DNA of 64,000 bases, taken from NCBI RefSeq assembly GCF_000426345.1, contig NZ_AUFE01000040.1:1-64000 (forward strand), in the 5' to 3' direction. The stretch is from Cupriavidus phytohabitans (lineage in GTDB: Bacteria; Pseudomonadota; Gammaproteobacteria; Burkholderiales; Burkholderiaceae). The notes beneath the pieces are model-generated. The model saw only the letters and a program-made list of their open reading frames with translations, did not search any database and was not told the DNA's origin. Positions within the stretch are counted from its first letter, which is position 1, and every line of letters begins with the position of its first letter. Positions 1 through 8,230 of this stretch are shown piece after piece. Position numbers and translations under genes: made by a program.

Positions 1-2
1 CC

Positions 3-287
3 AAGCTCGTCCGTTACGTCGAGAACGGCGCCTGGCCGATATCGAACAATGTGATTGAGAATTCGATCAGGCCGTTCACCGTAGGGCGCCGGAACTGGCT
101 CTTCTGTGACACCGTGGCTGGCGCGAACGCAAGCGCGAATCTGTACTCGATCATTGAGACCTGCAAGGCCAATGGCGTCGATACGTACCGCTATCTCGTC
201 GCCTTGTTCAAGGCGCTGCCGCTCGCGAAGACCGCTGACGACTACGAGGCCTTGCTGCCTTGGAATCTCAAGACATCCGCTGTTTAG
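3..287 (+). pseudogene. IS66-family transposase, C-terminal part (cut by window edge)
   Basis: This open frame enters from the left edge and ends at TAG 285-287. It shows the IS66 transposase C-terminus: an N-x-I-R-P-F motif, G-R-R-N-W-L-F, a Y-S-x-I-E-T-x-K-A-N-G stretch and the closing D-Y-E-A-L-L-P-W-N segment, which is where family members normally end. The full enzyme (about 500 residues, DDE type) would lie mostly to the left, so I cannot tell whether the element is complete. It marks the left side of the window as mobile-element territory. Identification is from remembered family motifs; confidence is high for the family. Confidence 0.85.
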
Positions 288-334
288 CCGACCTCGTATC
301 CGGCCGCAAGAGGCGTTGTTAGTCGACCGCTTAC
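288..334 (+). mobile_element. Right terminus of the IS66-family element
   Basis: Just after the transposase stop, the sequence CGCTTAC at 328-334 is the reverse complement of GTAAGCG, the usual IS66-family tip. The IS would therefore end at 334. The next 8 bases (335-342) would be one copy of an 8-bp target duplication, whose partner is outside the window. Downstream to about 622 I see no convincing gene. Confidence 0.55.
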
Positions 335-622
335 GTTGATCGGACCGACCGAATGGACATTCGGTCGTCAATTCGGCCGGACGGCGGACGTTTATTCGTA
401 TTTCGCGGTTGATTTCGTCTTGTGCTGTGCGATGGATACCGTCAAACGTCGATGGCTTCGGGGGGGCGTCGCAGAACGGAGATGAAAGGCCGTTCTAAAT
501 GGATCTGCGAGTGGTGTGACAGTGCAGGCGACGCGAATCACCCGTCGCCTGGAGGAGGAAGCGGGTGTGCCGCCACAGTTGGCCGAAGACGGCCTGGAGG
601 CAGCAGCATTAACACGCGCGGA

Positions 623-2812
623 TCAGGGAGATAACCATTCTGCGAGCTTCGACCAGCGACGTTCCGTTTGCTTGCCCTTGACCGCAATCGCCAGTGCACG
701 CTTTTGACCGACCAGTACAACGAGGCGCTTGCCGCGCGTGATGCCGGTGTAGATCAGGTTCCGCTTGAGCATCATGTAGTGCTGCGTCGAGACGGGGATC
801 ACCACAACCGGATATTCCGATCCCTGAGATTTGTGGATGGTCGTCGCGTAACACAGCACCAGCTCATCCAGTTCTCCAAATGCGTAGGTGACGATGTGCT
901 CATCAAAGGTCGCTGTGAGCTCCTGCTCTTCAGCGTCGATGTGGGTCACGAATCCAATGTCGCCGTTATAGACGTCCTTGTCGTAGTTGTTCTCGATCTG
1001 CATGACCTTGTCGGCGACGCTGAAGCGATAGCCAAACTTCTCGATACTGTGTTCGCCCGGCGGGTTCAGCGCCTCCTGCAACATCTGGTTGATGCCGCGA
1101 GCGCCGGTGAGACTGCGGTTCATCGGGCACAGCACCTGAATGTCGCGCACGGGGTCCAACTGGAATTTTCGGGGTAGCCGGGTCTTGACCAGGTCGACGA
1201 CGGTCCGGGCAACCGCCTCGGGTTCTTCCGCCGGCACGAAATAAAAATCGGACTCTTCGCCTTTTTCCGGGAGGGTCGGGAACAGCCCCTGATTGATCTG
1301 GTGGGCGCTCCGGACGATGCGCGACGTGGCGGCCTGCCGGAACACCTCAGTCAGGCGTACGACAGGCACCGCGCCCGATTCGATCAAGTCAGAGAGAACC
1401 TGTCCCGGGCCAACCGAGGGGAGCTGATCCACGTCGCCGACGAAGATCACCGCGGTGGCGCTCGCTACCGCCTTCAGTAACTGGTTCGCCAGCGGCACGT
1501 CGACCATCGAGCACTCGTCAGCCACCAGCAGATCACATTCGAGCGGCGACTCCTCGTTGCGCTTGAATTGCCCATTGGCCGGATTGACTTCAAGCAGCCG
1601 GTGGATCGTCTTCGCCTCAAGCCCGGTCGATTCCGACAATCGCTTGGCCGCCCGTCCGGTTGGTGCGCACAACAACGCCTTCACCTGTTTTGCACGCAGG
1701 ATCGTCAGTATCGAATTGACCAGTGTCGTCTTCCCGACGCCAGGGCCGCCGGTGATGACCAGCAGCTTTGACGAAAGAGCCAGACGAATCGCCTGCTTCT
1801 GGCTATCGGCAAGCTGGATCGCGAGCTTTTTCTCAACCCAGGGAATTGCCTTGTCGGCGTCAAATGCGGTCCATGGCGGCGATCCAGACTTCAGGCGCTT
1901 CATTTGCGAGACGATCGAAAGCTCGGCGTTGTACAACGGCGCGAGGAAAACGCTTGGAACGCCGTCAACGGTATCGGCGATTACGACTTCCTCTGCCAGT
2001 TCCTGGTCGATCGCATCCTCGATGATGGCTTGCGGGATTTCGAGCAGCTTCACGGCAAGCGACACGAGTTGGCTCCGGGGGAAGCCACAGTGGCCTTCTC
2101 CGGCTGCTTCTGACAACGCGTAGGAGACGCCAGCCCGTGCACGCAGCGGGGAATCATGTGCGATACCGATCTTCTGGGCGATGGTATCGGCCGACAGGAA
2201 CCCGATGCCGCGAATGTCCCGGGCCAACCGGTAAGGATTTTCCGTGACGATAGCGATGGCGTCCTGGCCATAGGTCTTGAAAATCCGCACGGCGCGGGAC
2301 GTCGAAACGCCATTGCCATGCAGGAAGACCATGATCTCGCGAATGATCTTCTGATCGGCCCAGCCCGAGGTGATCTTTCTGGCACGTATCACGCCAATCC
2401 CCTCGACCTCCCGAAGCCGCTCAGGTGTCTGCTCGATGATGTCGAACACGGCAGCACCGAAGGCTTTGATCAGCCGGCCGGCGTATACAGGACCGATACC
2501 CTTGACCATCCCGGAGCCGAGGTAGCGCTCAATGCCGGTCAGCGTGTTCGGTGGCGAAATCTTGACGAAGACCGCCTTGAACTGTCTCCCGTGCTCGCGA
2601 TCCGTAACCCATGTACCCGACGCCGAGGCGTACTCTCCTGGCGCCACGGTCGGGGTGTGTCCGATCAGGGTGACGAGTTCACGCTCGCCTTTGACCTTCA
2701 GACGCAGGACGCAGAAGCCACTATCGGCGTTGTGGAACGTGACACGCTCGACCAGTCCCGCGAGGCGTTCCGGATCGGGCCTGGGGGCGACGTTGGGGGG
2801 GCTTGCTGACAT
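623..2812 (-). CDS. recD2: RecD2-like SF1 DNA helicase
   Basis: A 729-residue ATP-dependent 5'-3' DNA helicase of the RecD2/TraA-like SF1B group. The N-terminal third has the OB-like and helix-hairpin-helix region of RecD2 (G-x-G-x-V-x-A-R-K-I and the following G-I-G-F-L-S-A-D). The motor follows: Walker A G-G-P-G-V-G-K-T-T near residue 355, motif II D-E-C-S-M-V-D near 430, motif V T-I-H-K-S-Q-G-S-E-Y near 655 and motif VI Y-T-G-I-T-R-G-K near 700. Length matches RecD2 proteins of bacteria outside the RecBCD context. It lies in an accessory region, divergent from a helicase-associated-domain gene across a 139-bp gap, so it is probably cargo of a mobile island rather than the core copy. Start is the first ATG of the conserved frame. 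Confidence 0.85.
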   Translation of the reverse strand: MSASPPNVAPRPDPERLAGLVERVTFHNADSGFCVLRLKVKGERELVTLIGHTPTVAPGEYASASGTWVTDREHGRQFKAVFVKISPPNTLTGIERYLGSGMVKGIGPVYAGRLIKAFGAAVFDIIEQTPERLREVEGIGVIRARKITSGWADQKIIREIMVFLHGNGVSTSRAVRIFKTYGQDAIAIVTENPYRLARDIRGIGFLSADTIAQKIGIAHDSPLRARAGVSYALSEAAGEGHCGFPRSQLVSLAVKLLEIPQAIIEDAIDQELAEEVVIADTVDGVPSVFLAPLYNAELSIVSQMKRLKSGSPPWTAFDADKAIPWVEKKLAIQLADSQKQAIRLALSSKLLVITGGPGVGKTTLVNSILTILRAKQVKALLCAPTGRAAKRLSESTGLEAKTIHRLLEVNPANGQFKRNEESPLECDLLVADECSMVDVPLANQLLKAVASATAVIFVGDVDQLPSVGPGQVLSDLIESGAVPVVRLTEVFRQAATSRIVRSAHQINQGLFPTLPEKGEESDFYFVPAEEPEAVARTVVDLVKTRLPRKFQLDPVRDIQVLCPMNRSLTGARGINQMLQEALNPPGEHSIEKFGYRFSVADKVMQIENNYDKDVYNGDIGFVTHIDAEEQELTATFDEHIVTYAFGELDELVLCYATTIHKSQGSEYPVVVIPVSTQHYMMLKRNLIYTGITRGKRLVVLVGQKRALAIAVKGKQTERRWSKLAEWLSP

Positions 2813-2951
2813 GGATGAAGCGCGGCTTGTTGGATCGCTACTGAAACGCTGACAGGACCCGCATCCTACCGTGTAAGACTACGAGCGAGCCGGAGATGTC
2901 GAAGATAATGCAGATCATCGTCGTCCCTGAGAAGCACATCCAATTTTGCCA

Positions 2952-4730
2952 ATGAACACGTTGAACGAAGTGCTCGCCCGCCTCACCATCGACCAGCTGA
3001 AATCGCTGATGCGCTGGCTTCCTGATGCCTCCCCCACCGGCAGGAAAGATCTACTGGTCGGGGCGATCCTGCGAAGTCTTGCCGGGGACGGGCTGCGCGC
3101 ACTCTGGGATCGTCTGGATGACATCCAGCGGATGGCGGTGGCGGAAACTGCGTACGCCCTGGATGGTTCCTTTGATGGAAACCGGTTTCGGGCGAAATAC
3201 GGGCAGTTGCCCGATTTCACCATCAAGGAGAATGGCCGCCGCCATTCGTATTATGGACCGCCGACGGCGTTGGGCCTTTTTTTGTATCACCAGGATGGGT
3301 GTTACAGCCTGCCCGATGATATGCGCGAGCGACTGAGGACCTTCGTGCCCGAACCCGAGGCCGTCAGGCTGAGCACAATCGAAACGCTTCCGGAGGAGAT
3401 CGGCGAAAACCGGCTGACGGTGCGACACACCGAGCGCGATGCCATGGTGGATCTGTCGGTTCTGCTGCGTCTGACTGATCAGGGCAAGCTCCAGGTCAGC
3501 GACAAGACATCGCTGCCCGGCTCAGCCACGCTGCGCCTGTTGACGGAAAGCCTCGCCGGCGGCGATTTCTATGCCCACAAACCAAAGCAAGATCAATGGG
3601 ATCAGGAAATCGGCCCGATCAAGGCGTTCTCGTGGCCCCTGCTGCTTCAGGCTGCCGGACTGGTGCAACGGAACGGTAGCAAACTGGCATTGAGCACGAC
3701 GGGGCGGAAAGCTTTGACGTCTTCCCCAGCCAGTGTATTGGGTACGATCTGGAGCAAATGGCTTAAGTCGAATCTCTATGACGAGTTCAGCCGCATTGAC
3801 GTCATCAAGGGGCAGAAATCGAAAGGTCGCGTCATGACCGCGGTGGCGCCGCGTCGTGCCGCTATCAATGACATACTGCGGCTCTGTCCGGTTGGAGCGT
3901 GGATCGATGTCGATGACATTTCCCGGTTCATGCAGGCGACAGGCCAAACGTTTGACGTGACGCACAACCCGTGGAAGCTTTACATCGGCGACCCGCAATA
4001 TGGCAGCCTCGGCAATAACGGCTTTCATCATAGTTGGGAGATTCTGCAGTTCCGCTACCTCCTCTGCTTCCTGCTCGAGTACGCCGCCGCCCTTGGCATC
4101 ATTGATGTCGCCTACATCGAAGCGACCGGCGCGCGCAACGACTTTGGCGACCTGTGGGGGACTGACGATCTGGAATTCCTCAGCCGCTACGATGGCCTGA
4201 TCTACTTCCGCGTGACGCCGCTGGGTGCCTGGTGTCTCGGATCGGTTGAGGATTACACGCCCGTCCCGATCCAGCCGAGCGTCAAGCTGTCTGTCTTGCC
4301 CAGTCTGCACGTAAATGTCGTCGGCGGAAGCCTGTCGACGGAAGAATCGCTGACGCTGGATACCTGGGCCGTAGAGGCAACGGACAAGAGTTGGCGACTG
4401 GACCGCCAAAAGGCTGTCGGAGCGATTGAAAAAGGGCGCGACATTGCCGAACTTCGAGCGTTTCTGCAGACCCGGGAAGACCAGCCCCTCCCAGAAACGG
4501 TGGAGTCCTTCATCAAGACCACCGAGAAACAGGGCAAGGCGCTGAAAATCTCGGGTACCACATTGCTGATCGATTGTGAGAATGCGGAAATCGCCGCCAT
4601 GATCGCCACGCATAAGGAAACAGCCAGTCTGTGTCTACGCGCCGGTGATCGACAATTGGTGGTCAGGCTTGAAATCGAAGAAAAATTCCGGACTCAAATT
4701 CGCATTCTGGGTTTTGGCATGATTACCTGA
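2952..4730 (+). CDS. Protein with helicase-associated (XPB/Ssl2 N-terminal-like) domain, no motor
   Basis: A 592-residue protein of uncertain role. The N-terminus (residues 5-50) has a SAP-like pattern, L-x-x-L-T-x-x-Q-L-K...G-R-K-D-L-L. Residues 150-420 look like tandem winged-helix units. The C-terminal part (about 440-590) resembles the XPB N-terminal/Helicase_C_3 domain, with W-R-L-D-R at the start of a helix, then G-x-D-I-A-E-L-R-A-F-L and P-L-P-E-T-V. No Walker A or B is visible, so it is not itself a helicase. It is transcribed away from the RecD2 gene, suggesting a shared regulatory region and possibly a shared DNA-processing task. ATG at 2952 is preferred over TTG at 2946. The domain call is by eye and moderate. 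Confidence 0.5.
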   Translation: MNTLNEVLARLTIDQLKSLMRWLPDASPTGRKDLLVGAILRSLAGDGLRALWDRLDDIQRMAVAETAYALDGSFDGNRFRAKYGQLPDFTIKENGRRHSYYGPPTALGLFLYHQDGCYSLPDDMRERLRTFVPEPEAVRLSTIETLPEEIGENRLTVRHTERDAMVDLSVLLRLTDQGKLQVSDKTSLPGSATLRLLTESLAGGDFYAHKPKQDQWDQEIGPIKAFSWPLLLQAAGLVQRNGSKLALSTTGRKALTSSPASVLGTIWSKWLKSNLYDEFSRIDVIKGQKSKGRVMTAVAPRRAAINDILRLCPVGAWIDVDDISRFMQATGQTFDVTHNPWKLYIGDPQYGSLGNNGFHHSWEILQFRYLLCFLLEYAAALGIIDVAYIEATGARNDFGDLWGTDDLEFLSRYDGLIYFRVTPLGAWCLGSVEDYTPVPIQPSVKLSVLPSLHVNVVGGSLSTEESLTLDTWAVEATDKSWRLDRQKAVGAIEKGRDIAELRAFLQTREDQPLPETVESFIKTTEKQGKALKISGTTLLIDCENAEIAAMIATHKETASLCLRAGDRQLVVRLEIEEKFRTQIRILGFGMIT

Positions 4731-5223
4731 AGTCGGACCTTGAGGCGGATCACATGCGGCAGATGTTCGCTAAAGGGCGCTCAGCGAAATCCGCGAATGT
4801 CTCTTTTTTCGAAAGCGGGTCCCCGTCACGGTACTTATCTGCCCTTGTCTCTGATCCGCGACGAGCCGGAAAGACCGAGGAGGGACGAGCACGGTCGGCG
4901 CGCGAAGGTCCGTTGACTGGGCGGAGCCGACATTCGAATGTCCGTGCGATAGCGCACGCCAATGGCCGCAGATGGCCGGCTTCTGCCCAACGGGTCAACG
5001 CTGTTGGAGGCTCTCGGAGTGGCAGCATAGACACGCTGGCTCGGAAAGCAGCTTAAAGCCGTTGCTCCCTGGGCACATTGAAATCTGGACACTGCGGTCC
5101 AGCTATCCTGACACGGGTACCCCATACACGGCTACTTACCGGTAAGCAGGAACAGGGAACAGCACGTAATGGACGTGTAGCCCATATCGTCGACAGTATG
5201 GACACCGACGACAGGAGGTGCCC
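4731..5223. promoter_or_regulatory. Leader region of the recombinase operon with two palindromes
   Basis: This stretch of about 490 bp has no convincing gene. Near its right end it holds CTGGAC-N6-GTCCAG (5085-5102) and the perfect palindrome CTTACCGGTAAG (5135-5146). A strong AGGAGG at 5213-5218 precedes the ATG at 5224. The palindromes sit 75-140 bp upstream of the first recombinase gene, where an operator or a recombinase-binding site could lie. Function is inferred from position and symmetry only. Confidence 0.4.
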
Positions 5224-6516
5224 ATGGCTACTCTTGAACATATCCATTTTGTCCCCCACCGATGTGAGATTGTCGATGGAAAAGTGGATTATGCGCTGCA
5301 GCGCAACGGTCGTGCGATACCTGCCTTACCGCAGATATTCTGGGCTGATCACTCCCCATGGAGGGAGGCAAACCTCTGGGCCGTCGACCGTGTCGGCCGC
5401 GAGATGGTCGTCGTTGAGACCGTGGAAGCGAATCTCCGTGGCCTTGCCGACTACGCCTCGTTCCTGGAATCTCGGAACTTGAAGTGGTTCGCCTTTCCGA
5501 TCCGCAAGGAGGAGCGCTGCCTCGTACAGTATCGGGGCGCCCTCATCAACGCCCGGAATAAAGGCCTGATTAGCCCTTCGACCGCGAGCATGCGGATGCG
5601 CCATGTCGTTCATTTCTATCGTTGGGCTCAGGCACGCTGTCTGTTTTCGCCTACATCGCCGCTCTGGCGTGAAAAAATCGTCTATATCAAATACTTCGAC
5701 TCGGTTGGCTTTGAGCGAACCCTTGCGAGGCTGACGACTGACCTTGCGATTCCCAATCGCATTCGCCCGGGTGAACGGCTCGAGGACGGTCTGCTGCCAG
5801 TGTCCACAGCAGACCGCGATGGGATTCTCGCTTTTGCACACGAACACGCCAGCCCGGAGTTGTTTCGCATACTATCGCTCGGTTTCTTTGCCGGGATGCG
5901 TTTAGGCACGATCTGCGATTTGAAGGTCAAGACGCTTGAGCGCGCCGTCCCGGATCCTTTGGCGCCAGGGTTGTACCGCCTCGCCGTGGGCCCCGGCGCT
6001 TCGCCACCGGTTCACACCAAGTTCGGCGTCACTGGGCAGGTGTGGATTCCACAGCCGTTGTTGGAAGACTTGATGGAGTACTCCGGCAGCCCTCGGCGCT
6101 TGATGCGGGAAGCCAAGGCATCCCATCAGGACCGGCATTTTCTCTTTCTGACGCGGTTCGGCAATGGCTACGGCCGGCGCGGCTCGGATCAGTCGACGGC
6201 AGTCAACGTCGAGATGTTCTCCTTGCGGCGGGCTGGGGTGGCGGCCGGCCTTGGCGTACTGAGGCATTTCCATTTTCATCAGACCCGCTGCACGTTTGCC
6301 ACCGAGTTGGCGCGCCTGGTCATTGCGGCCGGTGGCGTCGTCAACGCCGTTTCCATCGTGAAGGACGCCTTGCTGCACCGGGACGAAGCAACAACGTTCC
6401 GATACATCAAGTTCCTCCAGAAGGCCTCCGCCAAGGAGGCGGCTGCCAACGCGTTCATGGCCGCTTTTACTGGGATCGTCAATCGGGCAGACACCATGAG
6501 GAGTCGAGATGCTTGA
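5224..6516 (+). CDS. Tyrosine recombinase, first of three (complete catalytic set)
   Basis: A 430-residue site-specific recombinase of the phage-integrase fold. All expected catalytic positions are visible: Arg226 in G-M-R-L-G, His352-x-x-Arg355 in H-Q-T-R-C-T-F-A-T, His385 in L-L-H-R-D-E and nucleophile Tyr394 in F-R-Y-I-K. The N-terminal 200 residues would be the core-binding part. ATG at 5224 is chosen because AGGAGG lies 5 bases before it; GTG at 5218 is the alternative. Its stop overlaps the next recombinase gene by 8 bp, so the products are probably made together. The arrangement resembles Tn554 (TnpA/B/C), recombinase-in-trio and gamma-mobile-trio modules; I cannot decide among these by eye. 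Confidence 0.85.
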   Translation: MATLEHIHFVPHRCEIVDGKVDYALQRNGRAIPALPQIFWADHSPWREANLWAVDRVGREMVVVETVEANLRGLADYASFLESRNLKWFAFPIRKEERCLVQYRGALINARNKGLISPSTASMRMRHVVHFYRWAQARCLFSPTSPLWREKIVYIKYFDSVGFERTLARLTTDLAIPNRIRPGERLEDGLLPVSTADRDGILAFAHEHASPELFRILSLGFFAGMRLGTICDLKVKTLERAVPDPLAPGLYRLAVGPGASPPVHTKFGVTGQVWIPQPLLEDLMEYSGSPRRLMREAKASHQDRHFLFLTRFGNGYGRRGSDQSTAVNVEMFSLRRAGVAAGLGVLRHFHFHQTRCTFATELARLVIAAGGVVNAVSIVKDALLHRDEATTFRYIKFLQKASAKEAAANAFMAAFTGIVNRADTMRSRDA

Positions 6517-8230
6517 GGTCGATCTTCCAGACCTGACGTTTCCAATGGTGCGGCTCGGCGCCAAGGAGACGCGTTGGGATTTGCGCTGCCTACTTTATCG
6601 TGGCGGTGCCGCGGCAAAAGTGAATAAGGTTGCTGGTCTTATAGCAGGTGGCGACTTGGGAACACCTGTCCTGAAGCGGATTCAACTCGTTCAGAGGATG
6701 CACGCAGAGATTGCGAGCGGCCTTGTCGGCGGTGGTGGCAAAGAGACCGCAAGGACCAAGATCTATTGCCTGCGGCGGTTTTTCGCATGGGCGGATGATG
6801 CCGGACCTGTGTTGTCCCTCGACACCGTGGTCTATGCATTTATTCACTGGACCGACTATCTCTTGCAGCGGCAACGCATCAACGGTGATTTGAGGGAGCG
6901 AGGGGTGTACCAGCTTGCCAAGTCGGTCGCCGCTGTCCTGGACATGGTTTTGGAAAGGCGCATCAGCATTCTGGTCGATACGCGAATTCGCAAGCCCCGC
7001 GATGATTGGGTGGTTCACAACACAAAGGCAAGCAAGCATAACCTGGAAAAGTCGTTTGCGTTCGGGCACGCGCTGGCTGATATCTGCGACGCGTTGACTG
7101 TGGAAGCTATACGCGGTCCACTGCCAGTGCGAATTCCATTGCGCACCGGGAAGGTCATCGAAGAGTGGTCGTTCCTGCCGCGCCCCGAAGTCGACAAGCC
7201 GATTGAAGGAGATGCATCACGACGGCGACGTGCTCCGATTTCCGATCAGGCGCGTGGGGCGTGGATGGCCGATACTTCGCTTCGCACTCGATATCCCCTG
7301 GTCAATTTGAGGATCGAAGCCGAGCTACTGCTGTTCATCGCCCAGACGGGACTGAACCGGGCCCAGGCGCTCACGGCCAGAGTCGCCCATTTCCACTATA
7401 CGAGTCACTTGGACGGCTATCAGGTGCGGCGATACAAGCATCGCCGGCAAGGCGAGGTTGAGTTCGAGATCTATCGCGAATATCGTGCCCTATTCGAGCG
7501 TTACCTCATCTGGCGCTCAACCATGTTTCCGGATGATCCGTGCGGTTTGCTATTTCCGTTTGTGAGGCGCAGTCGCGCGGAAGACACTCCTCCATCGTTC
7601 ACCAGGGTCCGGACGGTATGCAGCAAGCTTGGCATAGCCTTCGTGCCGCCTCGGGCTCTGCGCAAGGTCAGGGTCAACTGGTTACTGCGTGAGTTACAGG
7701 ATCCAGCGGTGGCGGCTGAGATGGCACAGCACGCGCGCGAGACCTTGCTACGCGACTACGTCGAGCCTAATCCACAGGTCGCAATGCTGGAGATTTCGCG
7801 CTTTCACAGCCGCGCCGATCCGAACATCGCGCCTCCTGGTCCGGGACGATGCGTATCGCCAACGCCTGCAGCCTTACCGGGTATCCCGCCACAAGCGACT
7901 CGTCCCGACTGCGTTAGCCCGGCTGGCTGCTTGTTTTGCGTTCACCATCGCGACGTCGATAGCGAGAACCACGTTTGGTCCCTGGCAAGCTTTCGCTACC
8001 TGAAGTCACTCGAACTGGCACGCGACCGTCCGTCGTCTGGAGCCAAGACATCGGCGGTCCCGCATCCCGCTGCACTCGCCATCGACCGGCTGACCGCCAA
8101 GCTGAAGTTCTATGAAGGCAGTAGCAAGGTGCGGGGATTGTGGGTACGCGAAGCGCTCCTGCGCATTGAAGAAGGCGACTATCACCCCACCTGGCAGGGC
8201 TTTATCCAACTCGCCGAGGTTCGCTCATGA
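6509..8230 (+). CDS. Tyrosine recombinase, second of three (altered catalytic box)
   Basis: A 573-residue protein with a tyrosine-recombinase catalytic domain in about residues 265-425. Arg284 lies in T-G-L-N-R, His408 in M-A-Q-H-A-R and the candidate nucleophile Tyr417 in R-D-Y-V-E. The H-x-x-R box reads R382-A-L-R385, so the first histidine is replaced by arginine; catalysis may be weakened or the protein may depend on its partners. After the catalytic part is a cysteine cluster (Cys468, Cys474, Cys477, then His479-His480) that could bind zinc, as in the larger recombinases of Tn554-like modules. It overlaps its neighbours by 8 bp and by ATGA, indicating translational coupling in one operon. 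Confidence 0.8.
   Translation: MLEVDLPDLTFPMVRLGAKETRWDLRCLLYRGGAAAKVNKVAGLIAGGDLGTPVLKRIQLVQRMHAEIASGLVGGGGKETARTKIYCLRRFFAWADDAGPVLSLDTVVYAFIHWTDYLLQRQRINGDLRERGVYQLAKSVAAVLDMVLERRISILVDTRIRKPRDDWVVHNTKASKHNLEKSFAFGHALADICDALTVEAIRGPLPVRIPLRTGKVIEEWSFLPRPEVDKPIEGDASRRRRAPISDQARGAWMADTSLRTRYPLVNLRIEAELLLFIAQTGLNRAQALTARVAHFHYTSHLDGYQVRRYKHRRQGEVEFEIYREYRALFERYLIWRSTMFPDDPCGLLFPFVRRSRAEDTPPSFTRVRTVCSKLGIAFVPPRALRKVRVNWLLRELQDPAVAAEMAQHARETLLRDYVEPNPQVAMLEISRFHSRADPNIAPPGPGRCVSPTPAALPGIPPQATRPDCVSPAGCLFCVHHRDVDSENHVWSLASFRYLKSLELARDRPSSGAKTSAVPHPAALAIDRLTAKLKFYEGSSKVRGLWVREALLRIEEGDYHPTWQGFIQLAEVRS

Noticed and set aside
516..707. 63-residue open frame after the IS66 end
   Set aside because: It overlaps the end of the RecD2 gene antisense, has no recognised domain and no clear ribosome site.
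4754..5056. 100-residue open frame before the recombinases
   Set aside because: Low-complexity basic sequence, no ribosome site, and equally long frames exist in other phases.
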